From contig NZ_LMKP01000009.1 of assembly GCF_001421715.1 (NCBI RefSeq), forward strand, positions 1-64,000: a stretch of DNA of 64,000 nt. The letters are read 5' to 3'. Below are positions 38,015 through 47,246 of the stretch, in pieces. Origin of the DNA: Sphingomonas sp. Leaf22. GTDB lineage: Bacteria > Pseudomonadota > Alphaproteobacteria > Sphingomonadales > Sphingomonadaceae. Every line of letters begins with the position of its first letter. Position 1 is the stretch's first letter. The notes below the pieces were generated by a model. That model did not search any database and had not been told where the DNA came from. It was given only the letters and a program-made list of their open reading frames with translations. The position numbers and the translations under genes were made by a program.

Positions 38015-38793
38015 AAGAGACCACGCCGCGGCTTCAGCGCATCTATCTACGATTCTCCTATCCCGGCGACGGAAACGTAAAGCTTCACGCCTCGCTGACG
38101 CCGCCGGATTACGACGAGCCGCTGCTTGTGCTGCTGTCGCGTGGCGTGATGCCGTCGGGCCAGCCCTTCTCCGTGTTGATGGTCAGCGACCCTTCCCAGA
38201 ACGACGCCTTGCGCGGGAAAGCGGCGACCGTTCGGGTCGGTGCGGTGGCGGCTGGACCGGTCGGATCGGCACCGAAGGTCGCGAACAGCGGCACTGACAC
38301 CGCCGCCACGCTCGACTTCACCCTGCCTGCTCCCCGCGACGGTCAGAACGGGCTGTCCGCCTACGAGGTCGCTCGAGCGGCTGGATATGGCGGTACCGCG
38401 ACGCAATGGCTGACAACTCTGGTCGGCGCAGACGGGAAGTCCGCCTATCAGCTTGCGCGAGAGGCCGGATACGGCGGCACGCTGACCCAGTGGCTGGCTT
38501 CGCTGGTAGGGCCACCCGCCACGACGCTGCTGGGCACGGTAACGCTGACCGAGGCGGCGGCCTTGGTGGCGATCAGCGCGGGCACTCGGCGCCTGATCGT
38601 GGCGACGCCGGAGACATGGGGTGTGAAGCCCGGGGACGATATTGCTGTCAGCCCCATCTCGATCCCGGCTGGCTACGCCACCCATGACGTTGCAGTGGCG
38701 GGTCCGAACAGCCTCAGCGTCGGCGTAACTGCTCCGCTTCTGGCGATTGGCGCGAAGTATTCGATCCAGTGCCGGGTCCGGCGCTTCAACTGA
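38011..38793 (+). CDS. Tail fibre-associated protein with 30-residue tandem repeat (260 aa)
   Basis: Two copies of a unit near residues 115-170 read SAYEVARAAGYGGTATQWL and SAYQLAREAGYGGTLTQWL, each followed by LVG. They are preceded by the phrase RDGQNGLSAYE, and DGK-like collar linkers occur. Such units occur in fibre collars and adhesins. The start overlaps the gpJ stop (ATGA). The C-terminal part is strand-rich. It is probably a tail tip or fibre accessory protein. Confidence 0.7.
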   Translation: MKETTPRLQRIYLRFSYPGDGNVKLHASLTPPDYDEPLLVLLSRGVMPSGQPFSVLMVSDPSQNDALRGKAATVRVGAVAAGPVGSAPKVANSGTDTAATLDFTLPAPRDGQNGLSAYEVARAAGYGGTATQWLTTLVGADGKSAYQLAREAGYGGTLTQWLASLVGPPATTLLGTVTLTEAAALVAISAGTRRLIVATPETWGVKPGDDIAVSPISIPAGYATHDVAVAGPNSLSVGVTAPLLAIGAKYSIQCRVRRFN

Positions 38794-38809
38794 CATCCGG
38801 AGAATGCCG

Positions 38810-41599
38810 ATGGCGACGACTGCCACGCTGGATCTGTCGATCTGGCGGAACGACGACGTGTACGAATATCCGCTGCGCGTCATCGGTCCAGATCTGACCG
38901 GCGTCGGCATGCGTGCGCAGATCCGGCTCGAGCGTGACACTCCCGGTAATCCTGCGGTCGCGCTCGATCTGGTGACGGTGGCGAATGCCGAAGGCATCCG
39001 CTTGGCCGGGGTCGACTTCGTCGATGGCCGCTTCATCAATGACGTCCGTCTGCGGCTGAACAAGGCCACCCGGATCGGCCTGCCGTACCAGGGCGAAATC
39101 GGCGACGCAGCAACGATGCAATGGGTCCTGGCAATCGGCGGCCGGACGCGTATCGTCGGCCGGGTTTTCGTGCTTGCACACGCACTCGACAGCAATGACG
39201 CACCCGCGCAGAGGGCCGTAGCGTTCGGCGCGCAGGAAGCGCGCATGCCCTCGCAGGGATCAACGCTGACGATCGCGGGCGACGACGTCACGACGCTGGT
39301 GATCGACGGGGCTGACCTGATCGGGTCGATCGTTGACCAGGCGACCGCAGATGCCGCAACCGCAGCCGAAGCCGCCGCCGTCACGACGGCCGCGGTCCCG
39401 CCGATCCTGCGGACCACCATCTCGTCGCGTACCGCGCTGCTGTCCCGTGAACCGGTCGCAAACGACTTCCTCGCCGGCAATTTCTCTGGCCTGACGGCCA
39501 CAGCGCGCGGCTCGCAGATCGCCGGCCTCAACGGTATCGAAACGTGGCTGTCGACCCGCGTCGCCAATGCGTCGGCGGTGCGGATCGCCCTCTACAGCCG
39601 TCCGCTATCGGGCGCCGCGAATGATGGGGCTGGCCTGCCCGGTGATACGCTGCACTTCGCCGAGACCCGGCCGCTGCCGGCGGACTTCGCGCGCGACGGC
39701 ACCGCGAACCACATCGTCCTCGACTTCGTCAACGGCGTGGCCGTCGACCCGACGCGTCTGTACCTGCTGCTGGTCACGATGCTGGCCGGGGATAATCCGA
39801 CCACCTTCGCTTTCCTCCAAGGCAAGGGCGTCACCAGTGGCGACCCCGGCTTCCCACAGGCTAACGGCTATTTCCGTGACGGCTCCGGGCCGTGGTCGAA
39901 CTTCGCGTCCGGCGGGACGGCGGCGGTGCGCTGGCTGGCGGCGGATCGGCGTGGCCTGACGGTGTCGGACGCGGATATCCTGTCGCTCGGCAAGCAAGCC
40001 CGCCGCATCACAGTCGGCGCGCCGGAGGGCATGGTCAGCGCGACGACCGGTGCGACGGCGGCGGGCATCTGGTGGAATGAATGGCCGCTGGTTCAGGGTG
40101 GGTTGGTCACCCGCCTCTATGCGCAGGCGACCCGTGCGGGCTGGATCACCTTCCATGTCGGTGAGCGCGGCGCAGACGGCGCGATCACGGCACGGCGATC
40201 GGCAGCGGTCTATGCCACCGGTGCCGGCGCAGTCTCGTTCGACGCAGGTGGTGACTTCGACGCCTTCCCTGCCGAGGCGGGCTGGCTGATCGGGATCGAG
40301 CAGGCGCTGAATGTCGTGGCGTTCAGCGGCGTCGGTAACTGCTGGCTGGGTTCCACCTATTACCGCGGCATCACGATCGCGATGGGTGCCGAGGTGTCGG
40401 TGTCGTCACTGCCCGTTGCGCCGATCGACACGAAGCGCCGACGTTCGCTGCTGTGGCGCGAGACGATCGATAGCGCACTGCCGCCGCGCGGGTTCGATGT
40501 TGATCCCGCCATCGTCTACGCAGTGACCGGTCTCAGCATCGGCAGCAGCGTGCCCCGGGGCTGGGCGACGCGGGTCTATACCCATCGTTATGTCCGGACT
40601 GACACCCGCGTCACCCGTATCTGGATCGACGTAACGGCGGCCGGGACGCGGCTTGCCGTCCTGACCGGCGCGCCCGCGAACGCGCAATTCCTCGACGCGC
40701 GCAATTCGAACAGCGCAGTCGAGATCGACGGGGTCGCCAATCGGCTGCGGATCAAGGCGAGGGCAGGTATTGGCGATGGGTCTGATGGCGATCCCGGCGA
40801 TACTGCATCGGTGGAACTCGGCTTCGCGATTACGTCCGGCCGCAGCTACCTGCTGGAATGGTCGCTCGACGGCACGGTGCATTCAGCTGTCCTGACCGAC
40901 CTGACGACCAGCGCGCGCAGCCCGGTGCTGACGTCCGGCGATCCGTCGTTTGCGGGGGTCGATACGGCCGAAGGGTTCCAGAACGGGGCGCTGGGCTTCG
41001 CTTTCGTCGCCGGCACTGCGCGCATCAAGGCGATCGAGGTGCTGCACGATGGTCCGTCGCCGCAAGCGGTGGTGATCGGCGACAGCATCACGAAGCAGGT
41101 CTACATGACTCGTGCCCAAGGCTGGCCCGGTCGCCTGCAAGCCGAGGACGTGACGGTCCTGCGCTCGGCGCAGCCCGGCGGTACCTCGCTGGGCGCCCTG
41201 TTCGCGGCGTGGAGCGAGGTCGTGGCATCACGTCCGCGGGTCGTGGTGATCGCGGTCGGCGTCAACGACGTGCTGCTGAACGTGCCCATCGCCGATGCGC
41301 GATGGAATATTCGCAGCATGATCGATCTGGCGCGGCGTGTGGGTGCCCGGATCGTCCTGACGCGACTGCATCCGGTGCCGGGCAAAGATGTGGCGGCGTT
41401 CAATGTCATGATCGACGCGCTGGCGGCAGGACAGAGCGATATATCCGTCTGGCGCTGGGACCGGGCACTGACGGTCAACGGCGACGGCACGACCCCGAAC
41501 AGCGCGCTGCTGACCGGGGACAGTCTCCATCCCAATGTTGCTGGTGCCGGTGCACAGTATCTGCGGCTGATCGGCGATACGCCTGCGGTGCTCGACTGA
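38810..41599 (+). CDS. Tail fibre with C-terminal SGNH/GDSL esterase
   Basis: The 929-residue protein begins with a strand-rich baseplate-like domain (DLSIWRNDDVYEYPLRVIGP). It has long fibre domains and ends with an SGNH hydrolase from about residue 750: VVIGDSITK (Ser block), VGVNDVL (Asn block) and GDSLHPN (Asp and His). It probably removes O-acetyl groups from surface polysaccharide at adsorption. ATG at 38810 has GGAG seven bases upstream; the ATG at 38804 is too close to it. Confidence 0.85.
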   Translation: MATTATLDLSIWRNDDVYEYPLRVIGPDLTGVGMRAQIRLERDTPGNPAVALDLVTVANAEGIRLAGVDFVDGRFINDVRLRLNKATRIGLPYQGEIGDAATMQWVLAIGGRTRIVGRVFVLAHALDSNDAPAQRAVAFGAQEARMPSQGSTLTIAGDDVTTLVIDGADLIGSIVDQATADAATAAEAAAVTTAAVPPILRTTISSRTALLSREPVANDFLAGNFSGLTATARGSQIAGLNGIETWLSTRVANASAVRIALYSRPLSGAANDGAGLPGDTLHFAETRPLPADFARDGTANHIVLDFVNGVAVDPTRLYLLLVTMLAGDNPTTFAFLQGKGVTSGDPGFPQANGYFRDGSGPWSNFASGGTAAVRWLAADRRGLTVSDADILSLGKQARRITVGAPEGMVSATTGATAAGIWWNEWPLVQGGLVTRLYAQATRAGWITFHVGERGADGAITARRSAAVYATGAGAVSFDAGGDFDAFPAEAGWLIGIEQALNVVAFSGVGNCWLGSTYYRGITIAMGAEVSVSSLPVAPIDTKRRRSLLWRETIDSALPPRGFDVDPAIVYAVTGLSIGSSVPRGWATRVYTHRYVRTDTRVTRIWIDVTAAGTRLAVLTGAPANAQFLDARNSNSAVEIDGVANRLRIKARAGIGDGSDGDPGDTASVELGFAITSGRSYLLEWSLDGTVHSAVLTDLTTSARSPVLTSGDPSFAGVDTAEGFQNGALGFAFVAGTARIKAIEVLHDGPSPQAVVIGDSITKQVYMTRAQGWPGRLQAEDVTVLRSAQPGGTSLGALFAAWSEVVASRPRVVVIAVGVNDVLLNVPIADARWNIRSMIDLARRVGARIVLTRLHPVPGKDVAAFNVMIDALAAGQSDISVWRWDRALTVNGDGTTPNSALLTGDSLHPNVAGAGAQYLRLIGDTPAVLD

Positions 41600-41622
41600 C
41601 CAAGCTCGAAAGGACTGCCGTT

Positions 41623-41664
41623 ATGACACCGCCTTTCCGGGCGCGCTGGTGCGCGTCCCTGTGA
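41623..41664 (+). CDS. Possible 13-codon leader peptide
   Basis: An ATG at 41623 follows AAAGGA at good spacing and opens a frame of 13 codons (MTPPFRARWCASL). Its stop overlaps the GTG of the next gene (GTGA), which itself lacks a ribosome site. It may serve only to carry ribosomes to that gene. Confidence 0.35.
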   Translation: MTPPFRARWCASL

Positions 41665-42149
41665 CCCCGCTCGGGCACGTCGCCAGCGTCGTGGCAATCT
41701 GGGCGATGATGCTGTTCGGCATCCGCTTCGCCGTGGCGGCAATCCACTGGCTGTTGCCGGTCGTGCGATCAGTCTATCGGCTGGCTCGTGCGACCAAAGA
41801 CGATGCGCGCTTCTGCCGGAAGCAGTTCGTCCATTCGATCGACCAGCTGCATCTAGACCTGAACCGGGCGATCACAACCCCGTGGAGCGGCACACTGCTG
41901 TTCGCCGGCTCGATCCTGATCGGGTTCGGCTTCGCGGCTGGCTGCACTGGCGACGTGATGAAGCTGCTGACGAAATCGCCCGCATCGTGGGAAGCCTTCG
42001 ACGTGGTCACCGACTGCCTCGCTGCGGTCATGTCGATTACCGGCATGGCGTTCATTCATGCTGCCACGTCGCAACGGCGGACCGCGAGCTTCCTCGTATC
42101 GGGGGCGCTGATCTTCAGCGGCCTCGGGATTGGGCTGGTGACGCTGTGA
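41661..42149 (+). CDS. Membrane protein upstream of the holin (162 aa)
   Basis: The product has an N-terminal membrane helix (ASVVAIWAMMLFGIRFAVAA), a charged middle, and two or three more hydrophobic segments (GTLLFAGSILIGFGFAAG, SFLVSGALIFSGLGIGLV). It lies at the head of the lysis cassette and overlaps the holin start. It could be a second holin-like or antiholin protein. GTG at 41661 is preferred (coupled to the leader); GTG at 41649 is possible. Confidence 0.6.
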   Translation: MTPLGHVASVVAIWAMMLFGIRFAVAAIHWLLPVVRSVYRLARATKDDARFCRKQFVHSIDQLHLDLNRAITTPWSGTLLFAGSILIGFGFAAGCTGDVMKLLTKSPASWEAFDVVTDCLAAVMSITGMAFIHAATSQRRTASFLVSGALIFSGLGIGLVTL

Positions 42150-42448
42150 ACGAGTGGAAGGCGTATCTGCTGGCCGCGTTCGCTGTCTTCGCCGGGCAGG
42201 TGCTGCGGGTCGGGCAAAAGATCGAGGCGGGCAAGCCCGTCACGTGGCGTGACCTGTTCGTCATGTGCTCGCTTCTGCCGGCGTTCGGCTCGATCGCGGG
42301 TGCCGCCGCCATCCATTTCCACTGGCCGGTCTGGTCCGTGCTGGTCGCGGGCATCAGCGCCGGCTGGATGGGCTTCGCGACGATGCGGTTCGTGCTGGTG
42401 CTGGCTCGGCAGGTCGCCGCGCAGATGACGGGCGCGAAGCCCGAATAG
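42146..42448 (+). CDS. Holin-like protein
   Basis: The 100-residue protein has an N-terminal hydrophobic helix (KAYLLAAFAVFAGQVLRVG) and two more (FVMCSLLPAFGSIAGAAAIH, VWSVLVAGISAGWMGF). This fits a class I holin of the LydA type. It would open the inner membrane at the end of infection. GTG at 42146 overlaps the preceding stop. The endopeptidase follows directly. Confidence 0.72.
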   Translation: MNEWKAYLLAAFAVFAGQVLRVGQKIEAGKPVTWRDLFVMCSLLPAFGSIAGAAAIHFHWPVWSVLVAGISAGWMGFATMRFVLVLARQVAAQMTGAKPE

Positions 42449-42489
42449 CCACCCCCGCCCGTCGGGCGGCATCTCCGAAAGGAACAGAA

Positions 42490-42975
42490 ATGGCAATCCT
42501 ACTGGGCCAGCGGTCGCTGGCGCGGCTCGCTGGCGTGCATCCCGATCTGGTCCGCGTTGTGAAGCGCGCCGCAGCGATGGCGGACGCGCGAGACGACTTC
42601 ACCGTGCTGGAAGGCGTGCGCACGAAAGAGCAGTGCTACGTAAATTACGGCAAGGGCCGGACCGAGGCGGAGTGCAAGGCTGCCAAGGTGCCGGTGAACT
42701 ATGCCGCGCCGCGCGCCGGCAAGGTGACGTGGCTCGGCAATCCGCTGGCGTCGAAGCATTATCCGCGTCCGGACGGCTACAGCCATGCCGTCGACCTCGC
42801 GCCGTTCCCGATCGACTGGAACGACCTGAAGCGGTTCGACCGGGTCGCCGCGTTGATGCTCGATGCCGCGAAGGCGGAAGGTGTGGCGATCCGCTGGGGT
42901 GCGGACTGGGATCGCGACGGCAAGCCGCGCGAGCGTGGCGAGACCGACAGCCCGCATTTTGAGCTCGACCGGTGA
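42490..42975 (+). CDS. M15-type endolysin (L-alanyl-D-glutamate peptidase-like)
   Basis: The 161-residue enzyme has zinc-site motifs DGYSHAVDLAPF and DSPHFELDR and an N-terminal EGVRTKEQC segment, as in the VanY/T5 endolysin group. It cuts the peptide stem of peptidoglycan once the holin has acted. A strong ribosome site (AAAGGAACAGAA) precedes the ATG. No signal peptide is seen, so release depends on the holin. Confidence 0.85.
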   Translation: MAILLGQRSLARLAGVHPDLVRVVKRAAAMADARDDFTVLEGVRTKEQCYVNYGKGRTEAECKAAKVPVNYAAPRAGKVTWLGNPLASKHYPRPDGYSHAVDLAPFPIDWNDLKRFDRVAALMLDAAKAEGVAIRWGADWDRDGKPRERGETDSPHFELDR

Positions 42976-43169
42976 TGGCTTGGGCTGTCATTTACCTACT
43001 GGTCGCAGCCGCCGTGGTTCTGTGGCTGCAGAGCGATCGGTCGGCTGACGGACCATTCGCGGCCGTCATCGTGATCGCGATGTGCTGGCCGCTGGCGCTG
43101 GCCTTCGTCCTGTTCATGGTCGCCGTCTCGCTGCTGATCGCGCTGTGGCACCGCGTGGGGTGCAGGTGA
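42975..43169 (+). CDS. Small two-helix membrane protein (64 aa)
   Basis: Two hydrophobic helices (WAVIYLLVAAAVVLWLQ and PLALAFVLFMVAVSLLIALW) fill most of the protein. The ATG fuses with the endolysin stop (TGATG). It could be a second holin or antiholin. It lies inside the lysis cassette and is coupled to Rz. Confidence 0.6.
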   Translation: MAWAVIYLLVAAAVVLWLQSDRSADGPFAAVIVIAMCWPLALAFVLFMVAVSLLIALWHRVGCR

Positions 43170-43609
43170 TGGCCGAGGCGCTCGCCCTGTTCCGCCGCGT
43201 CTGGTGGCTGGTGCCGATTGCGGCTCTCGCCGCCGGCTGGCTCTGGACCGATCGAAAGCTCGCCGATGTCCGGGTCACGCTGGCCAATGAACGGACCGTC
43301 CGCGCGCAGGATCTGGCCGACGCCAACGCGGCCAAACTGAAGGCCGAACGCGATGCGGCAGATCATGCCGCCGCCGCGGCGCTGACCTTCGCCGATCGGT
43401 TGGCCAATCGGCAGCCGATCATACTCGAAAGCACGAACACCGCGAGGGAATATGCCCAGACTGATGCTGGTCGCGTGCGCTGTCGCTCTGCTGACCGGGT
43501 GCAAGCAATCGATCTGCTCGACGCCCGCCTTGCCGACGCTGCCGCCGCCCCCGGTCACCGCGACCGAACCGTGCCGACCGACGCCGCAGCACCGGCAAGC
43601 GGACGGTAG
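43169..43609 (+). CDS. Inner-membrane spanin Rz-like
   Basis: An N-terminal membrane anchor (RVWWLVPIAALAAGWLW) is followed by a long charged coiled coil (residues 25-75, LADVRVTLANERTVRAQDLA), the Rz layout. The Rz1-like gene is nested in another frame at its end, the arrangement in lambda. Together they fuse the two membranes in the last step of lysis. The C-terminus is Ala-rich and low complexity because of the overlap. Confidence 0.82.
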   Translation: MAEALALFRRVWWLVPIAALAAGWLWTDRKLADVRVTLANERTVRAQDLADANAAKLKAERDAADHAAAAALTFADRLANRQPIILESTNTAREYAQTDAGRVRCRSADRVQAIDLLDARLADAAAAPGHRDRTVPTDAAAPASGR

Positions 43610-43712
43610 CGCGAGCGCCGCCGACGACGACGCCACCATTCGCGAAGGGCGGTTCGATCTGGCCGCCTGCGACGACAAACGCCGCCTCGCGATCGACGCG
43701 TGGCCTCGCTGA
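43452..43712 (+). CDS. Outer-membrane spanin Rz1-like lipoprotein
   Basis: The 86-residue protein starts with a lipoprotein signal (LMLVACAVALLTGCKQ; Cys17 is the likely lipid site) and has a proline-rich stretch (TPALPTLPPPPVTATEP), typical of Rz1. It begins inside the Rz frame and extends past it. GAGGGA lies just upstream of its ATG. Confidence 0.82.
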   Translation: MPRLMLVACAVALLTGCKQSICSTPALPTLPPPPVTATEPCRPTPQHRQADGSASAADDDATIREGRFDLAACDDKRRLAIDAWPR

Positions 43713-43729
43713 CCCCGACGGAGACAGTT

Positions 43730-45625
43730 ATGAAAAAGGTCCTCTTCTTCCCGCCCGCGCACGTGTCTCCGCAGCCGATCCTGCTCGACATGCCGGATAC
43801 GGCTGCGGATGCGCTGGTGGCGGCCGGCGCTGGCGCGTTCCCGATCCAGATGCCGACCGGCCAAGTGTCCGTGATCCCGGCGCCGACTCCGGCCCCCACT
43901 CCGACGCCGGGGCCGACGCTGCCCAACGCCTATCTCATGATCGCGCGCGGCCAGAGCAATACGGTCGGTCGCGGCACGATCAACTCGACGCTCGACACCG
44001 AGCAGACGAATATCCGCCAATTCTGCGATATCCCTTCGCGGACATCGACCTATCGCACGATCCGCACCAGCGCCTTGCCGCTGTACCACCCGGAGAACCG
44101 CGTCGGCGACAACAATCTTTCGCCCGTCAATTACGCGGCAAAGATCCTTGCAGCCACGCTACCCGCTGGCGATATCGTGCTGATCGTCCCGACCGCATGG
44201 GGCGGCACATCACTCCTCAACGCAGACTCAAACAGCGCGCCCAATGCCCCGCAATGGAGTGTCGGTCGCTCGCTGCATGAAAATTCGATCGCGCAGGCGA
44301 ACGCGGCGGTGGCTGCGGCAACCGCAGCAGGTTTCACGCCTGTCGTGCATTCGATCATTGACGTGCAGGGTGAAGCGGATAACCGCGACACCACCCCCAC
44401 CGATTACGCCACCGCGCTAACGGCAGCGATCAATGACATGCGCACCCGCATCACCGGCGGCTCCGGGGCGCGGTTGATCCTTGGCGGCTTCCTGCCGGAG
44501 AAGCTGGCTGTTCTCCCCACGCTCCAAGGCATTGAGGACGCGCGGAAAAGCGTGGCCGCGACGATCGGCAATGGAGTCTTCGTCCGTGGCGCGAGCAGCT
44601 ATGTCTTGGCCGATGGTCTGGACGTACATTTCGACGCCGCTGGCACTCGCATCAATGGTCGCAATATGGGCGCGGCTGTGGCGCAAATCGCCATTACCCC
44701 GACCGTGACTTTCCGCAGCGATTTGACGGTCGCAGAAGGCACCGGCACGACCACAAATATAGCGGTGCCTGTCAGCCGCTCGACCTATTCTGGCGCGGCA
44801 TCCATTCCCATCACGCTGACGCTCGGCACGATGACCGCCGACGATTTTCCCGGCGGGGCTGTGCCGACTGGTCTTGCTGCTAATTTCGCGGATGGATCGG
44901 ACGCGACGACCGTCACGCTCACGATCAATGCCGACAGCGCCGTCGAGAGCACAGAGACTTCCACGCTCACCCTTAATCCGGGACCGGGCTATGCCGTTGG
45001 GGTCAAAGGTAGCGCGACCGTCACTGTCACTAACGACGATGCAGGCGGCACCCCGCCAGCTACTTATCTCAACGCGACTTTTGATGCTGCGGATGGGACT
45101 GCGCTGACCGCTTACACGTCGGAAAGCGGTCATAGGTTCGTTGGCGGCAGCTACACCATTAGCAATAGTGAGACTTACACAAATAGTAGCGGCGAAACGT
45201 TGAGCACTTGCGATTGGGTGTCGCCTACAGGTGCATACGGTGTCCGTGCCGGGTTCCGCTATTTGACCTCTACCGCTTCGCAGCAAATCCGCTGGCGGGT
45301 GCAAGATGCCAACAATTTCTATTTTGCCGGCATTGATAACAGTACGAACACATGGGGCCTCTACAAGCGTCTGAATGGTACGTTGACCCGCATCGGGACG
45401 CAGGTTCAGCCCGCCACCCCCTTAGCAGCCGGTGATCTTGCCACGCTCGAAATCCGGCATGCCGCCGATGGCACCATTACCGCCAGCGTCAACGGCGCGT
45501 CCATCATGACCGAGCCGGTCATTGATAATAGCTTCGCGTCCGGCTCGGTCGGGCTTCGTCAGAACAACGCTATGACGTCAACCACTGGCAAGCACATCAC
45601 TGATCTTCAGACGTTCGCGCTGTGA
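43730..45625 (+). CDS. Spike-like protein: sialate O-acetylesterase-type domain, Calx-beta and LamG-like domains
   Basis: The 631-residue protein has a short N-terminus, a Pro-Thr linker and an esterase domain with ARGQSNTVGRG (Ser block), VQGEADN (near residue 211) and ADGLDVHFD (Asp/His, near residue 298). A Calx-beta-like domain (VAEGTGTTTNIAVPVSRSTY, ending VTVTNDD) and a LamG-like end follow. It resembles carbohydrate esterase family 6. It lies after the lysis genes, so it could be a late spike or a lysogen-made enzyme. GGAG six bases before ATG 43730 decides the start. Confidence 0.78.
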   Translation: MKKVLFFPPAHVSPQPILLDMPDTAADALVAAGAGAFPIQMPTGQVSVIPAPTPAPTPTPGPTLPNAYLMIARGQSNTVGRGTINSTLDTEQTNIRQFCDIPSRTSTYRTIRTSALPLYHPENRVGDNNLSPVNYAAKILAATLPAGDIVLIVPTAWGGTSLLNADSNSAPNAPQWSVGRSLHENSIAQANAAVAAATAAGFTPVVHSIIDVQGEADNRDTTPTDYATALTAAINDMRTRITGGSGARLILGGFLPEKLAVLPTLQGIEDARKSVAATIGNGVFVRGASSYVLADGLDVHFDAAGTRINGRNMGAAVAQIAITPTVTFRSDLTVAEGTGTTTNIAVPVSRSTYSGAASIPITLTLGTMTADDFPGGAVPTGLAANFADGSDATTVTLTINADSAVESTETSTLTLNPGPGYAVGVKGSATVTVTNDDAGGTPPATYLNATFDAADGTALTAYTSESGHRFVGGSYTISNSETYTNSSGETLSTCDWVSPTGAYGVRAGFRYLTSTASQQIRWRVQDANNFYFAGIDNSTNTWGLYKRLNGTLTRIGTQVQPATPLAAGDLATLEIRHAADGTITASVNGASIMTEPVIDNSFASGSVGLRQNNAMTSTTGKHITDLQTFAL

Positions 45626-45641
45626 CCAATGGCGGGGGCCT

Positions 45642-45773
45642 CTACAGCGGCACTCGCCACGCACTCTCGCCTTCTGGGCGGGGGTGCGTGAAGGCCCATG
45701 CTGACGCGGCAAGGATGGCAAACCCCAACGCGACCAGAATTACGCGCCAGATGCGCTCGTTTTTCGTCGACAT
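45642..45773 (-). CDS. Small antisense-strand membrane peptide (43 aa)
   Basis: On the minus strand an ATG at 45773, a few bases after GGGGG, opens a 43-codon frame. The product has a basic start (STKNERIWR), one membrane helix (VILVALGFAILAASAWAF) and a short tail. It is convergent with the spike gene. The size and single helix fit a phage accessory peptide. Confidence 0.45.
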   Translation of the reverse strand: MSTKNERIWRVILVALGFAILAASAWAFTHPRPEGESAWRVPL

Positions 45774-46014
45774 TGATACCCCCGTTCGAGGTCGGACAGC
45801 CCGTCGCCCCGTTCGCGAAAGAGTCGCCGATTCAAAACGCATAATCAACCGCTTGCATCCGAAATGGCGCCAGTCATGACCACCATCATTGCAAAGCGCG
45901 GCAGGACCGTAGCAGCGAGATGGGGCCGCTCCACCAAGTAGTACGAATGCCCGCATCCTAGATGCTGCATCGGTGACGCAAGGCCGTCGCCGCCCCTCCC
46001 CCGGAGATACTCCA
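45774..46014. other. Non-coding gap before a secreted protein gene
   Basis: I see no gene in this stretch of about 240 bases. The long minus-strand frame that crosses it is of poor composition and has no ribosome site. The region probably holds the promoter of the secreted protein at 46015. Confidence 0.4.
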
Positions 46015-47148
46015 ATGATGAAATTCGCCTTCCCGGCGCGGCTGCTTGCCGCGTTGTCAATGGCTGCTGCCCTAGCGGCAGCGGTCATCACGCCGGCCGC
46101 TGCCCAGACCGGCACCGGCAGCATCGTCACCAGCCCGACCAAGATCCCGGACAGCAACAACGACGGAATGATCAAGCTTGATGGCTGGGCGCTGAAGGTC
46201 ACACCGAAGCTGCCCCGGAAGACGACGGTCTATGGCCCGTGCGAGCAAACCGCCGCCGGATATACCTACCGGGTCCGCCAAGCGTGCCCGGAAGTCACGA
46301 CAGAGCCTCCGGTGATCGTCGAGCCGCCAGTCGTCGTGGAACCACCTGTCGTCGTAACACCCGCGCCGGAGCCAGCCTTCAAAGTGGTGCCGATGGGTGC
46401 CGAGCGGTACATCGTCGGGAAGGATATGGTGTTCGGCCTGAACGAGTGGGGCGGCATCGGCACGCTGTATAACGCCCCGCCCGGCGTGCAGAGCGCCAAG
46501 TCGTATGGCTTCCTGCGCGTCGGAATCTATCGCCCTTCGACCAACATCGAGGCAAGCCTGAACGGCCGCGCGATCGAGGGCTTTAACATCGGCTACACGA
46601 TCGCTGGCGCGCGCGTTACGTACAGCAACCAGAAGCTGACCGGCTATTATCAGATGCCGGGGAAGTTCGACGACCGCGCCCGGTGGAGCGGGGCCACGCC
46701 GACGGGGCTTGCGATCGTACAGGACGTCGAACTGGTCGACAGCCATCTGCGCTTCACGGTCAAGATGACGAACACCACCGCCCAGACAATGCGCGGCCTG
46801 CGGTACATGCGGACCGCAGACTTCGACACGAACGGCCTCGACAACCGCTATACGGCGGCAAACAGCTTCTCGACGAACAACTCCATCCCGGCGCGCGGCA
46901 CGGTACTGGCGGGCCTCCGCGGCATGGGCACAGGCACGACGGCCTTCCTGTCCTCGCCAACGGTAGGCGCGGTTGCGAGCTTCTACGGATTCGTCAATCT
47001 CGATCCGTTTGCAGTGGCCGCCTACGACAACCCCCAGCCGGTCGGAACCGCGAAGACGAGCGATGTCACCAGCAACGTGACGATCGCAGTGGGCGATCTC
47101 GCGCCAAACGCTTCGGCAACGGTGCTGATCGACATCGGCTTGGAATGA
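46015..47148 (+). CDS. Secreted protein with proline-valine hinge (377 aa)
   Basis: A signal peptide (FAFPARLLAALSMAAALAAA, cleavage near PAAAQ) opens the protein. A proline-rich hinge near residues 98-120 repeats EPPVVVEPPV-like units, and a strand-rich domain (residues 125-377) follows. A clear ribosome site precedes the ATG and a 12-bp-stem terminator follows, so it is a self-contained unit at the right end of the prophage. It may be a lysogenic conversion gene exported by the host. No family is recognised. Confidence 0.7.
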   Translation: MMKFAFPARLLAALSMAAALAAAVITPAAAQTGTGSIVTSPTKIPDSNNDGMIKLDGWALKVTPKLPRKTTVYGPCEQTAAGYTYRVRQACPEVTTEPPVIVEPPVVVEPPVVVTPAPEPAFKVVPMGAERYIVGKDMVFGLNEWGGIGTLYNAPPGVQSAKSYGFLRVGIYRPSTNIEASLNGRAIEGFNIGYTIAGARVTYSNQKLTGYYQMPGKFDDRARWSGATPTGLAIVQDVELVDSHLRFTVKMTNTTAQTMRGLRYMRTADFDTNGLDNRYTAANSFSTNNSIPARGTVLAGLRGMGTGTTAFLSSPTVGAVASFYGFVNLDPFAVAAYDNPQPVGTAKTSDVTSNVTIAVGDLAPNASATVLIDIGLE

Positions 47149-47151
47149 CCT

Positions 47152-47182
47152 GAGGGGCTGCCGTCACGTGCGGCAGCCCCTC
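47152..47182 (+). terminator. Terminator-like hairpin after the secreted protein gene
   Basis: The arms GAGGGGCTGCCG (47152-47163) and CGGCAGCCCCTC (47171-47182) pair perfectly over a seven-base loop. The U tract is poor (CCGCTTCT), so it may act as a weak terminator or as RNA protection. Confidence 0.65.
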
Positions 47183-47246
47183 CCGCTTCTGCTCAAGCGC
47201 CACATTGAATCCTTGCGCTGGCGTTCCCTTTCCGTTCCATGGGGTC

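Noticed and set aside
40858..41664. 268-codon plus-strand frame overlapping the end of the tail fibre gene
   Set aside because: It runs out of frame through the SGNH domain, which is well supported. Its only useful part is the short leader frame at its end, reported separately.
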